Source: Piscicola geometra (Eukaryota; Annelida; Clitellata; Hirudinida; Piscicolidae). Taken from it: a stretch of 64,000 nucleotides of DNA. Below are positions 14,656-25,784 of this stretch, piece by piece (within the stretch, counting starts at the first letter, position 1; every line of letters starts with the position of its first letter). The position numbers and the translations under genes are program-made. The stretch is taken from assembly GCA_943735955.1 (NCBI GenBank), contig OX030956.1:12324394-12388393 (forward strand), in the 5' to 3' direction. The notes under the pieces are model-generated. The model did not search any database, had not been told where the DNA came from, and saw nothing but the letters and a program-made list of their open reading frames with translations.

Positions 14656-16098
14656 TCAGGTGGTCAAGAAACTCCACGCCTGCTGCTCAGTGCGGTTGTA
14701 TGGCGCCTCTTCTATCGAAGATCCCAACCACTTCTTCTGCACTTCGAGTACTGAGGAAGGAGGGGGGGTGGTGGTGGGGTGGGGTGGAAGGAGGGGTTGG
14801 ATTGTGGATGGGATGGATGAGGGTGGATTGGAGGGTGATCGACGGAATGAGAGGAGCCTTGACTTGCAAGCACTTTCGTTCATTATGATTTCCTAACCAA
14901 CATTAAAAACACCCCCATCCATCCACCTTCCACCACCCCCCTATCTATCATCCACCAACCATCCATCATCCACCACAAACCCCTTCCTTCCACCCAACTA
15001 CTACCCACCAGTCCCCTCCCCTTCCACCACCCACCTAAGTTAGTGTATTATTCTTCACCTGTTCCTTGCTCACCACCCACCCCTGGTGCTGGTTCAATGG
15101 GTTGAAGCGGTCAGTGTGCAGGTGGCCTGAAGGGTGGGGGTGGAGGTGGATGGTGTGGTGGGCTGGTGGTGGTTGTGTGGTGTTGTGGATGAAATAGGGT
15201 AGCTGTTTAGTGGAAGATGATGTGATAGATGGAGTGGTAGATATTGTGGCGAGAAAATAACGGTTATCTCTCCCAGTTTATACGATTCTGACTTGAAAAT
15301 TGGAAATTCATACACAAAAAAGCTGATTTTTGCCCATAAATAAAAAAAAGTTCATTGTATAAGACGCAGGTGTCTTTTGCCTGAAAAATACTGTCTTTTA
15401 TGAACGATATAAATGCAGTATAATTATTAGAGGAACCATAGGCGCTGTCTAGAACGAATCCATTCAGGTGTGATCTGATCAGACCACTCTGGTCCTCGTA
15501 CCAGAGCTGAAAGGCACACCTGGTGGTGTAGAAGTAGTAGTAGTAGTGGTATTAGTAGTAGTAGTATTAGTAGTAGTAGTAGTAGTAGTAGTAGCAGTAG
15601 AAATAGTAATAGTAATATTTAAATTATTCTTTTAACAATTATAGTATTGGTAGAACCTTGTTTCGACTTTTCTATCTGCCATAGTAACAGAACAAGAGAT
15701 GAGATCTGTGAGAAGTTTTGATGATAATGATGACGATAATGATGATGGTTATGGTAATGATGATGATGATGGTAATGATGATGATGATGATGGTTATGAC
15801 CTGAACTCCGCTTGACCTCCATCACCTTGCCAGTGCTTTTGGACTGGATGTAAAAGAAAAGGGCCCGTCTGGTGTGGTGTGCAATAATAATAATAACAAT
15901 ATTATTATTATTATATTATTATTATATTATTATTATTATTAATGTTAACAATAATAAAGAAAACTTATTAAAAAACTAATAATAATAACAAAATTATTTA
16001 GGTATACTCAGTATAAATCTAATAATAAAAACAATAAAGTATACTTCAGTAAAAAACTACTAATAATAATAATTATTAATATTAGTAGTAGTAGTAGC

Positions 16099-16189
<91 letters not shown>

Positions 16190-18699
16190 CCCACCCGTAA
16201 ACAATCTCCCACACTTGATGAGGTGATTTGAAGTCTTCAGCCAGGTAACAGGACACTGAAGATGCATTGGTTTGGTCGTCGTCACTCGTTCCTGTGCATG
16301 CATGGATGAATGGATGGATGGATGGATGCATGGATGGATGGATGGATGGATGCATGCATGGATAAAAGAATCGAGCTCAATATTTAGATTCCAGATTGAA
16401 AATTGTAAAAAACAAAACAAATAATAATAATAAAATCAAAAATAAAAATAATAACCAATAGTTAGGACGTGCAGTTCGTCTGCCTTGAGATGAAGCTTCT
16501 TGCAGCGGTTGCTGCTGTAGGGGCAGCTGACGCCACTGAAGCTGAGGCTCTGAGAGGGATTGCCCGCTTCGTAACGGTTCAAGTGGAGGTACTGGTCTGG
16601 TGGGGGGGTGAGTGGGTGAGTGGGTGGGTGAGTGGGTGGGTGGTTGGGTGAGTGGGTAGATGGTTGGGTGAGTGGGGATGAAGGGTGAGTGGTTGGGAGT
16701 GGATGGGTGGATGAGTGGGTGGATGGATGGGTAGGTGGATGGATGAGTGGGTGAATGGGTAGATAGTTGGGTAGGTGGATGGGTACATAGGTGGGTGAAG
16801 TCAAATTATTAATTCAAATGCCTGATAGATGGGTGGTTGGAGTATCATCTCTCCAAAGCTTTCCATTGGTAATCTCTAACCTACCACCACCATCCATTTC
16901 CAGCCCACTAAAAACTAACGAACCACCCAACCAGCCCCCACACACACAAACCACCCAACCTACCCCCCACACACACACAAACCACCCAACCACCCCCCAC
17001 AAACCCACACCCCCCACCAATGATTTCGAGACACACTGACTCATCAAGCTTGCTCCTGATAACGCCACATGTGGTGTCGAGGAAGAACAGCTGGTCGTCG
17101 TTGAACATGCCGTTGCGCTTCAAGTGCAGTCTGTGGAACAGTGGTGGGTGGGTAGTTGGGTGAGTGGGCGAATTGGTGGGTGGGTGGATTGGTGGGTGGA
17201 TGGATTGGTCTGAGGTACAATAGTGGATGAGTGGGTGGATTGGTGGGTGGGTTAGTGGGTGCATTGGTGGGTGGGTTAGTGGGTGGATTGGTGGGCGGGT
17301 GGATTTGGTGGGTGGATGAAGGAACGGGTAAGTGGGTGGGTGGGAGGTTTATTGAATGGATGGATGAGTGGATGGATTGAAGATAAAAAAAATTTGCATT
17401 AAAAAAGAAAAGAGTGGTAGATGAAAGAGTGAATGAGAAATGAAAGGAAGCACCTATCGACTGAAGCAGTAATTGGGTAGCGTGGAGGCTTGGAAGCGCT
17501 GGTAGAGAAGCAATTAAAAAGATAATTAAGTCATTAAATAATTCAATTAAATTAAATTATATTGCATTAAAATATGTTTTATAAATTCAATCTTTTGAGA
17601 AATTGAAAACTTTCAAAGACGTTAGAATTTCACAAATGTCACTTTTAAGAAAACGCATTTACCACAGCACCTCCCCTCTCCTTCCCTCACCCCATATCCC
17701 AACCTTAAAACACCCGTCCCCCCCTTCCCAAACTCTCACGTGATATAGAACTCAAAAAAGGACTGTTTAATCAGGAAGTACTTGCCAGTGCCGTCGTGAC
17801 TGTGTGTGTGTGTTGTTATGTGTGTGTGTGCATGTGTCTGTGTGTTGCTATGTGTGTGTGTTGTTATGTGTGTGTGTGCATGTGTCTGTGTGTTGCTATG
17901 TGTGTGTGTGTTGTTATGTGTGTGTGTGCATGTGTCTGTGTGTTGCTATGTGTGTGTGTTGTTTCCGTGACTTAACCCAAAGCCATTTCCCAATTAAAAA
18001 CCTATTTTACTACCATGTCTCTCGCCCCTTCCACACACCCCCATTCCACATCCCACTAACACCACTCCACCCTACACATCCCACCACATCCCACCACACC
18101 ACTCCACCCTACACATCCCACCACACCCCCACCTCACCACTCCACCACACCCTCATCACACCACTCCACCACACCCTCATCACACCACTCCACCACACCC
18201 TCACCACACCACTCCACCACACCCTCATCACACCACTCCACCACACCCTCACCACACCACTCCACCACACCCTCACCACACCACTCCCCCACACATCCCT
18301 CCACCACAGAACACCACACACTCAATGGCAAACGGCTGATGCTTGTAGATATCAAAAGACCACTCTTGTGACGTCACAGAAGGGTCTCTTTTGGCGGGAA
18401 CGATGCTCGCTTATGATTGGAGCTTCGATGATGACCTCACGTCTAAGACCTGATTTGATTGGTCGGTGCTTCGTTGGGTAGTGGGATGGGAGCGTGGGAA
18501 CGTGGATGGATGGATGGTTGCATGGATGAATGGGATGAAGCTGAATGAACAAAAATATAAAAAGTATAAATAATAACCATAATAATAATGATGAAAATAA
18601 TAATAGCTATAACATGAATAATATTCTTAATGTTAAATAATAATAGTAATAAAAATAAAAATAATAATAATAAATTACTATTACTATTATTATTATTAC

Positions 18700-18738
<39 letters not shown>

Positions 18739-20196
18739 CAAGGCCTACAATGAACTGGTCGATGTTGTCCTGGATGACACATCCATTCAGCATCCACTTC
18801 TGAGGCTCACACGTGTCGTATGGAAACATGCCCACGTCGTTGTCTGTGTGTGTGTGTGTATGTGTGTGTGTGTGTGTGTGTGTATGTGTGTGTTTGTGTG
18901 CGTGTGTGTGTGTGTATGTTTGTGTGTGTGTGTGTATGTGGGTGTGTGTGTGTGGGTGTGTGTGTACTTTGAAAGAGAAAAACATTTTATTCCAAGTAGA
19001 TTTATTTCATATAAGGTGTAGCCAACTTAGGAAAAAAATTGGGTGTGGAGGTTATGAGCCGAATGGTACGTGGAGGGAAAGGCGCACGAGCAGGAGTGTT
19101 TATGATGGGCGTTTCAGAAAGGGAGGTCGGAGGGATGGGGGGAAGGGAACTAGTGAAGAGGATCCAACAAAGGGGAAGGGAGGAATGGGGAAAAAAGATA
19201 CAAGAAAGTGAAAGACTGAAAAGATACCGTGAGGAGAAGTCAGAAAGCAGGAAGTTGGAAAAATATGTAGATGGTTCAGATGGAGCGAAAGTTAGGATGA
19301 TGTGTAGGGGGGATAGCTTGACGGTAAGGAATAATGAAATTGTGCGCTGGAAGTATGAGAAGGAGGATAGGAAGTGTGTTTGTGGGGAGGAAGAGAATGA
19401 GAGGCACGTTTTGCTGGAGTGTGGGTTGTATGAAGAGTGGAGAGAAGAATGGCTGACGGTTTGGAGAAGGGAGCGTGGAAAACAGGACCCAATGGAAGGG
19501 GTCCTTGGTTACCAGGAGGAGAATCGGAGGATGGAAGAAGTGGTGCTGAGAAGTGTGGGAGCGATCTGGAGACAGAGGGAGAGAAGAGAAAGGGGGAGAT
19601 GAAGAAAAAGATTTGAAGTGTCGAGACAAAGGCACTATAAAGACCACTACTACTACTACTACTACTCTCCACCATTAATAACATTATATTATATTTTGTA
19701 ACATTATGTCAAACAAAATAGAAATAATTTAAAGATTATTTTATTTTTGAAAAGAATCATCATCAGAACCGTATACTTTGATGACGTAATCGTGCATCTT
19801 AGAGTGGATCACGTCGTTCTCATCTTCCCACCACAGCTGGTTCTCATACATCGACTGCATGCCAATGGAAAATTAATTATTCATGATGCATAATTCATTA
19901 TACATAATTCATTATGCTAATTTATGCAGCATAAAAGAATCATTGAACTCTATTAAAGAACTAGCCAGAGTTTGTAGTAATGAATATGTTTAAACATTTT
20001 GAAAATGATGATTATGATGATGACGATGATGATGATGATAATGATAGTGATTATGATTTTTAAATACGTGAATGCACCCATTGACACACCTCCTTGCGCG
20101 GGTAGGTGATGATCTGGGCTCCCGTACTGGCACTGTCGCCCCTGATGTCCATCACCCTCGAGATGGCTTTGTGGTGGATGAAGAAGTAGTCAGCTG

Positions 20197-20245
<49 letters not shown>

Positions 20246-21070
20246 AAATCATACATAGTGTTACATCAATTGATAAAACATTATTTTTCAGTCACTCATT
20301 CCCCACTTTATTCTAAATAAAATTCTAAATTTTTTCTAGCGCTTCACAATTAAGGAGCAAACACAAACAACTCACATGTGAGTGAACGCCCATTGCTGTT
20401 CACTGAGGCCTTCCATGTCAGTCAGTTCACAACGAGCTCCAGCAAAGATGGTGTGATCCTTCACTGAGAGAGCTTTCTCAGAGTTCCTATGGTTGGAGTG
20501 GAAGGGGGTTGGATGTGAAATTTAGTTAAATACTTAAGCTTAATTTTTATTTAAAGATGTTTATGATGATGATGATGATAATAATAGTGATAATAATTAA
20601 AAAAATGATAACAGATATAAATATTTCATGCACATGGCTGAATTAATTGCTGGTAATGATCTTACTTGAGGATGAGGTACTTGTCCTGTTCCAGACTCCA
20701 CTGTTGCTTTTCTGATGCTGCGTACATCTGAGCTATCAAAACCCCACTATCTAATTTTTAGATTCTAAATCAAGTTTATTTTAAGGATTTAAAATTTAAT
20801 TCAGAAGTTCATAAAATTAATTCTAAAAATTATTGTTCAATTAAATTTCTATTCTTATTGTGATCATTGTAATCTAACCATTGGAAGAAAGACAAAAACT
20901 GGTTAGTTTGCTTCTGATGGTGGACGTCTGCTGGTTCCAGAGGCACAATTGGTGGTCGGGAATGTCATACGGTTGGTCTTCATTCACCAAAGCTCCCAAC
21001 ACAATTATTGAACCAGTTTGTTTAGAACCGTCTTTTACTTCTAGGACGAGATCGGCATTGCCTTTAGATT
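14656..21070 (-). CDS. Four-beta-trefoil (ricin-B-like) protein, 5' end missing, one in-frame stop
   Basis: Seventeen exons join in phase to 523 codons plus TGA: 21070-20879, 20732-20666, 20486-20376, 20198-20090, 19854-19770, 18843-18749, 18449-18322, 17799-17740, 17498-17454, 17130-17018, 16591-16469, 16291-16195, 15868-15801, 15705-15657, 15519-15437, 15126-15059 and 14736-14656. Twelve QxW-like motifs in order (QLCLW, QQW, QQW, QLWW, QKW, QEW, QLFF, QLQW, QVW, QLWY, QGW, QAW) define four trefoils of three modules, about 131 residues each. The first module of every trefoil repeats the pattern QL-x(8-11)-I-(R/H)SK/HL. Strand pairs such as [17 protein letters not shown] and [19 protein letters not shown] are typical ricin-B/fascin-like folds. 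Sugar binding is not shown. The first exon is not found; a foldback lies just upstream. The exon at 18449 has an in-frame TAA (18413-18411), so this allele may be a pseudogene. Confidence 0.85.
15535..15600. repeat. (AGT)n microsatellite, intronic
   Basis: AGT trinucleotides with a few ATT and AGC interruptions, in an intron of the trefoil gene. Confidence 0.9.
15718..15798. repeat. GATGAT microsatellite beside a trefoil-gene donor site
   Basis: GATGAT/GGTAATGAT repeats fill the 95-bp intron between the trefoil exons at 15868-15801 and 15705-15657. Confidence 0.85.
16081..16190. repeat. (AGT)n microsatellite, intronic
   Basis: About 105 bp of nearly pure AGT ending a few bases before the donor site of the trefoil exon 16291-16195. 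Confidence 0.95.
16600..16800. repeat. GTGGGTGA/GGATGGGT minisatellite
   Basis: Degenerate 4- and 8-bp units in the intron before trefoil exon 16591-16469. Proline/histidine-rich antisense frames over it are artefacts. Confidence 0.85.
17143..17365. repeat. GGTGGGTGGATT minisatellite
   Basis: Variable copies of TTGGTGGGTGGA in a trefoil-gene intron. Confidence 0.85.
17800..17965. repeat. GT-rich higher-order repeat
   Basis: TGTGTGTG blocks with repeated GCATGTGTCTGTGTGTTGCTA units, directly upstream (minus sense) of the acceptor of trefoil exon 17799-17740, so the CA side supplies its splice tract. Confidence 0.85.
18110..18300. repeat. 24-bp minisatellite
   Basis: About eight copies of a 24-bp C/A-rich unit (CTCCACCACACCCTCATCAC plus ACCA) in the trefoil intron after exon 18449-18322. 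Confidence 0.9.
18840..18965. repeat. (GT)n microsatellite
   Basis: GT repeats with occasional GTAT and GGGT interruptions. On the minus strand the CACACAG end is the acceptor of trefoil exon 18843-18749. Confidence 0.9.
19039..19620 (+). mobile_element. LINE 3' fragment (C-terminal zinc-knuckle part)
   Basis: An open frame to 19602 encodes a charged segment with [19 protein letters not shown], a CxC-x(8)-H-x(4)-C arrangement typical of the C-terminus of non-LTR retrotransposon ORF2. The reverse transcriptase is absent. A short 3' UTR is followed by an (ACT)n tail at 19649-19668. The insertion is antisense to the trefoil gene and lies in its intron between exons 19854-19770 and 18843-18749. 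The clade is undetermined. The frame has no stop, so the insertion may be fairly young. Confidence 0.7.
20199..20242. repeat. (GT)n microsatellite
   Basis: About 44 bp of GT directly at the acceptor side (CACACAG on minus) of trefoil exon 20198-20090. The acceptor after the CA run is required for the phase. Confidence 0.9.
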
Positions 21071-21570
21071 CTAAAGGTTTTCAGGTCTCATATATCCGAG
21101 ATCTCTTGATTTATGTAAATATATGCAAGACGGTAGGTACAGTGAAAATCACTGTACCTAAAATTTTACGTGATTTTAAATTAGGTACAGTGAAACTATG
21201 GCTTTTCAATGCGCTCAAGTTCAATTCCCGGTCATGATTTTTTCAATACATTTTTGTTTGTTTGTTTATTAAATTCATTTTTTTGAGAAATATTTTTTAA
21301 ATATTGAAAATATTTTTTCATTTATATTTTAAGCATTGAAGTATGTTATTTATTCATTTAAATAATTAAATACTTTTCATACTTTAAATTTTTTTAAATT
21401 TTATCTTTAAAGCATAGAAATAAATTCTAATTATGAATAAAAATAATTTATTTAAATAACTCAAACATTAAATAATTATCACTGTACGTGAGAAAATTTG
21501 AGAAAGTTGCTTGAATGTTCACTGTACCTACCGTCTTGCCGCCTATTTCGGTAGGTACAGTGAACATTCA

Positions 21571-21923
21571 GGTAAACGAATAAAAGATCTTCCAGATAAA
21601 AAGTCCTCCGGATAAAAAGTCATCATCATCATCTCCACCACCAGTTATCATCATCATCGCACACACACACACACCAACACACACGCACGCACACACACAC
21701 ACACACACACACGCACGCACACACACAAACACACGCACACACACACGCACACACACGCACGCACACACACACACACAAACACACACACATGATGACGATG
21801 ATGATGATAACTGGTGGTGGTGGTGGTGATGATGATTGTGGTGGGGATGATGATGATGACTTTTTATCCGGAAGACTTTTTATCCGAAGACTTTTTATCC
21901 GGAAGACCTTTTATCCGTTTACC
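21571..21923. mobile_element. Small 16-mer-type foldback nested at the palindrome centre
   Basis: Termini GGTAAACGAATAAAAGATC and its inverted counterpart CCTTTTATCCGTTTACC flank short runs of GGATAAAAAGTCCTCC-type units. The core is a (CA)n block between GATGATGATG stretches. The flanks are CATTCA and TGAATG, i.e. the insertion is at the centre of the larger palindrome. Same family as the arrays at 41-61 kb. Confidence 0.75.
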
Positions 21924-22286
21924 TGAATGTTCACTGTACCTACCGAAATAGGCGGCAAGACGGTAGGTACAGTGAACATTCACGCAACTTTAAACGCCTT
22001 TTTCGGTAGGTACAGTGAACATTCACGCAACTTTAAACGACTTTTTCGGTAGGTACAGTGAATAAAGAAATATTTTTAAAAAGTATGAAAAGTGTTTAAT
22101 CATATAAATAAATAAATTAAAAAACGAGTTAAATTTTTTTAAACATGAATTAAATCGTTTAATTTGTTTAATTATATAAATAAATAAATAAATAATAAAA
22201 AAAACGAGTTAAATTTTTTTTAGACATGAATTAAATCCTTTAAAAAATATTTAAATGTTATAAAAAAAAATTTTACAAAATTTTAT

Positions 22287-22357
22287 TACCGGGAATTGAA
22301 CCCAGAGCGTAGCGATCCGGAGACTAAAGTGCAACCGCTAGGCCACGGAAGCTGTTG
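22287..22357 (-). repeat. tRNA-derived (SINE-like) sequence
   Basis: On the minus strand, TGGCCTAGCGGTTGCAC resembles a pol III box A, and GGGTTCAATTCCCGG box B with a T-arm. Acceptor-stem pairing is poor, so this is not called a functional tRNA. Confidence 0.5.
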
Positions 22358-22616
22358 CAAATTTTCTGTTATAAAGATAGAAAACCCTTACCTTCACTGT
22401 ACCTAATGAAAATCACGTTGAATTGTAGGTACAGTGAATTTCACTGTATTGCCATTTTGGCAGCCGCTCAAATAAATTTGTAGAATAAACGGCTTTGGGT
22501 ATAATATATTAAAATTTTAGAATCTTAAGTCTAAATAAAAATTAAATTAATTAGAATGTTTTTAGTGCGAATGTTGGTTGTTTTAAATCTGTCGAGAATG
22601 GCCGCAGCAGACCAAG

Positions 22617-22751
22617 ATGGCCGCAGGGAATCAAGTGAGCTGTGACATAAAGGAGAAATCCTTCCAGAGCAGCAGCAGTACCAGCGTTGGCAAAGACTTC
22701 TCCTTCACCCTCTTTCGCAGCCTCGGCACCAGTGGCAAGACAGAAAATTGA
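22617..22751 (+). other. Short open frame, 44 residues, unassigned
   Basis: An island with higher GC than its surroundings encodes MAAGNQVSCDIKEKSFQ then a Ser-rich stretch and FSFTLFRSLGTSGK. It is preceded by a 19-bp tandem duplication (ATGGCCGCAGCAGACCAAG then ATGGCCGCAGGGAATCAAG), giving two candidate starts. The minus strand is also open. Not recognised; it could be an exon of a divergent gene or nothing. Confidence 0.2.
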
Positions 22752-23009
22752 GAAGAATGATGATTGTGTTTTGTTGTTTTGATGATGATGTGGTGATGAT
22801 TTTGCTGTGGTATAAGTGTTGGTATTGTGGCGATGATTGAATTTTTTATTTGTGGTGATAGTGATTTTTTGGCGGTGATTGTCATGGTGGTGTGGGTGAG
22901 GTTGGATTATTGAGGTTGATTGTTTGTTTTTATATATATTTGAATTTATATATATACATATATTGGTAGTGGTCTAAAAACCGTTTTATTTAACAAATTT
23001 ATTTGAAGA

Positions 23010-23075
23010 GCGCCTTTTTTCACTTAGTAGAGGGCGCTATACAAATCATTAGTGATTGATTGATTGATTGAAAGT
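23010..23075 (+). repeat. Retroelement 3' tail, GCGCTATA-(GATT)n type
   Basis: AGAGGGCGCTATACAAATCA followed by GATTGATTGATTGATTG, the typical tail of CR1/L2-like LINEs or dependent SINEs. Related tails occur at 6160-6200, 9250-9290 (minus), 23231-23290, 23396-23413 and 27826-27881. Confidence 0.65.
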
Positions 23076-23754
23076 CCCATGTATAGGGCGCAAAAGGTTA
23101 TTAAGGCCAAAAAGATGGCTAAACAAATTTATTAAACAAAGATTATAAAATTTAATCGTTAATGACCCTTTTTTACCAGTTGTACAATATATTATTTCTG
23201 GATTTTTGAACGGGCCAAGCTTTATTCAGATCAATCGAGCACTCTTGAATTTGATTAAAAAGCGCTAGAGTTAATTATTTGATTGATTGAAATACAATAA
23301 AAATATACAATACGGGCTTTTTAAAATAAAAATGTTTAGTATACTTTGAAAAATATTTGCTAAAATCTTGTAAAGATTTAAATAATATTTATAATATTGA
23401 TTGATTGATTGATAATAGCATTTAAAAAATATTTTTTACTATACAATTTTTTTAGTTTTAAAATATTTTAAATTGTAACTAATAGGATGGAATTCAAGAT
23501 TTCATGCTAGAAAATTGTTCTTTGGTAACTATTTTTTTTATTGTCATCTTTAATTTTCTTTGACTTGAATGTTAATAGTTTAAAATTTGGTTATTAACCG
23601 TTATCTTTGGCATTGAAATGAATGATCCCGAGGCTTTCATGAATTTTATTGAAAAAATGTATATATAAATATTTGCCCAAATCCATTTGATACTCTCAAT
23701 CTACGTGAGTTTCTGTGGAAACATTTATAAAAATTAATTAACTCAAGTATTGGT

Positions 23755-24275
23755 AGGGGAGGTTGCTCAAGATGAACCGGTTCCAAAGATAGAAATGGCT
23801 TATTTACAGTTATGCGCTTTGAAAATTAATTATTTATTTATTTCATATCTATGCATCAATTCAATTGGAATACTTTAAAAACTGATTTCTAGAAAAATTG
23901 TTTAAATATTGGGAGATAACATTTTGCTTTTTTTTTCAATTTCCGAAGATAAATAATTCCAATTTTTTACTAGTAATTAGATGATGCAATACAGTTTTAT
24001 TGTGTGCAAATTGTAAAATTAAAAATTGAGTGATTGGCCTGTTATGACCATAAATGTGTGGCATGGTCATAGTTGCCTAAAATGGAATACGAATAGTTGG
24101 CTAAAATGAAATTTAGATGAGACTGTAGAAGTTGATAAGTCTATATACTATATACTCTATTTAGTCTATATAGTATATAGACTATTATATAAAGAGTATA
24201 TATTTCGCATGGACTATATATTTAAGAACCCAGTTGCTCAAGATGGAATTTTTTAGTCTTCATGTTTGAAGAAAA
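23755..24275 (+). repeat. Dispersed repeat, copy 1 of the GGGAGGTTGCTCAAG family
   Basis: Begins GGGGAGGTTGCTCAAGATGA and runs through GATTGGCCTGTTATGACC to an AT-rich block of TATATAG units. It closely matches 31448-32000, including whole unique stretches such as GTGTGGCATGGTCATAGTTG. This copy lacks the right terminus. Confidence 0.8.
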
Positions 24276-25780
24276 AAAAACTTGTTTTTCCTTTTTTATT
24301 AATTAATGATTACTTAGTCAATCATTCAACGTTGTAGAGCAGAGGTAGGCTTAGAGAATTGTCTTCTTGTTTAGTGGCAACAACATGAAGAAACGAAACT
24401 TTCAAATATTTGTCATCTCCTGCAATTACAGTTCCATGTGAACGTCTAGTCAGCTTTTCTAGGCAAACTTTTTTGCTGAGTAATTGGCTCAAATAAGATG
24501 TGTGACCATTTTATTTTTTATCATTTATGGATTCTTTTTTATTCTTTCATATGTTGATTACTTTTTGCTTGAGCGATCGGCTCAAAAAGATTGAATTTTT
24601 TATCATTTATAGATTTTTTTCCTTTCAAGTGTGATTTCTTTTATAAATAAATTCTGATAAAATTTCTATTACAGTTGTGAGTAAAAAATTTAAATAGTAT
24701 TTTATACTAATGTCAAATAAGCTAAAAACATTGCGTTAAATACGATTAACACACGATTAAAATTGTTAATTTAACGATTAACGGCGATTAAAATTTTTAA
24801 TCTAAAAGGAAGAATAAGTTATTGAGAATAAGCAAAAAGACAGAATACAGAAATGAAAAAATTTTAGTAATTATTTTTCTCTAGCCATATTTTTATTCTT
24901 CTTTCAATTAGCAAAAAAATCACCAAAATATAATTTTAAGATAATCAACAAACTATTTAAAAAAATTGTAGTTAATTTATTTTTAAACAACTTTCAATTT
25001 ACAAATAAATTTGTACTAGTTATTTAATTTTCTGTTAATTTTTTTTCTTCATTTTCTATTAATGGAACCTTGAGCAAACATGGGTTAATAAAATCACACA
25101 GCTTTTTAAATGTGTATTCTCCACAAATATAGCAAACCACTAAGATTATTTGAACAACTTCTTCTACTTGAACTCAATTTAATTATTATTTGAAAATGCA
25201 AGAACAACTTTAAAAACTATATTTATAGTTTGCTACAACAATAAGAAAGATATTTATTGCGAAATGTTATTAAATATTGCAAAATATGGAATAAAACTGC
25301 AGATTAAAAACAAATTATCGAAAAAATTGGAACAAATAGAAGAAAAGTTATTTTATATTTGAGTTCAACATCTCAAATATAGCTAAAAATAAGTTTTGAA
25401 ATTCACGGCACCATCTTCTTCAATGGCTGTAAAAACAATGATAAAAATTAAATAACTAAAGTATTGGTTCATCAAAGTTTATATTACAATACAATACAAT
25501 ACAATACAATACAATACAATACATTACAATACAATACAATGATGAGTAAGATTATAGTGGCGTAAATCCGGACGGGCTTCAAGAGAACTTAGTTATGGAA
25601 AAGTAAATAATGATATTAATAATTATTTTTATTTTAAAATGATTATTAACCATTAATAATAAATAAATATATAAATATATAAAGAATAAATATAAACAAA
25701 TAATAAATTAATAAATAAAATAAATAAAAAGATAAAATTGGAAAGCAAGAAATGGATGAATGGAAGAAATGAGCAGTAAA
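24276..25780. other. AT-rich stretch without recognised gene
   Basis: No convincing exon chain. Contains a possible last exon on the minus strand near 25425-25385 (ATTGAAGAAGATGGTGCC, then a stop) that could be the tail of the membrane-protein gene, and a (CAATA)n array at 25486-25540. Confidence 0.35.
25486..25540. repeat. (CAATA)n microsatellite
   Basis: About eleven copies of ACAAT with one ACATT variant. Confidence 0.95.
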
Positions 25781-25784
25781 TTGG

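Larger units (their letters stand above)
21131..22455. mobile_element. Foldback element with GGTAGGTACAGTGAA repeats
   Basis: Both ends and several internal points carry GGTAGGTACAGTGAA or its complement: 21132, 21185, 21525 and 21550 on the left, then 21937, 21962, 22004, 22050, 22400 and 22425 on the right. AT-rich arms lie between. The left arm contains AGTTCAATTCCCGG and the right arm its inverted counterpart, as in a long inverted repeat. A second, smaller foldback sits at its centre. The element lies just 5' of the first recognised trefoil exon. Confidence 0.75.

Noticed and set aside
14648..14896. Plus-strand frame starting [13 protein letters not shown]
   Set aside because: Antisense to the last trefoil exon; the minus reading ends with a QAW motif and continues the trefoil phase.
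16469..16591. Alternative frame with [14 protein letters not shown] for this trefoil exon
   Set aside because: It reads well but does not match the phase of the exons before and after. The in-phase frame contains the expected QLQW motif.
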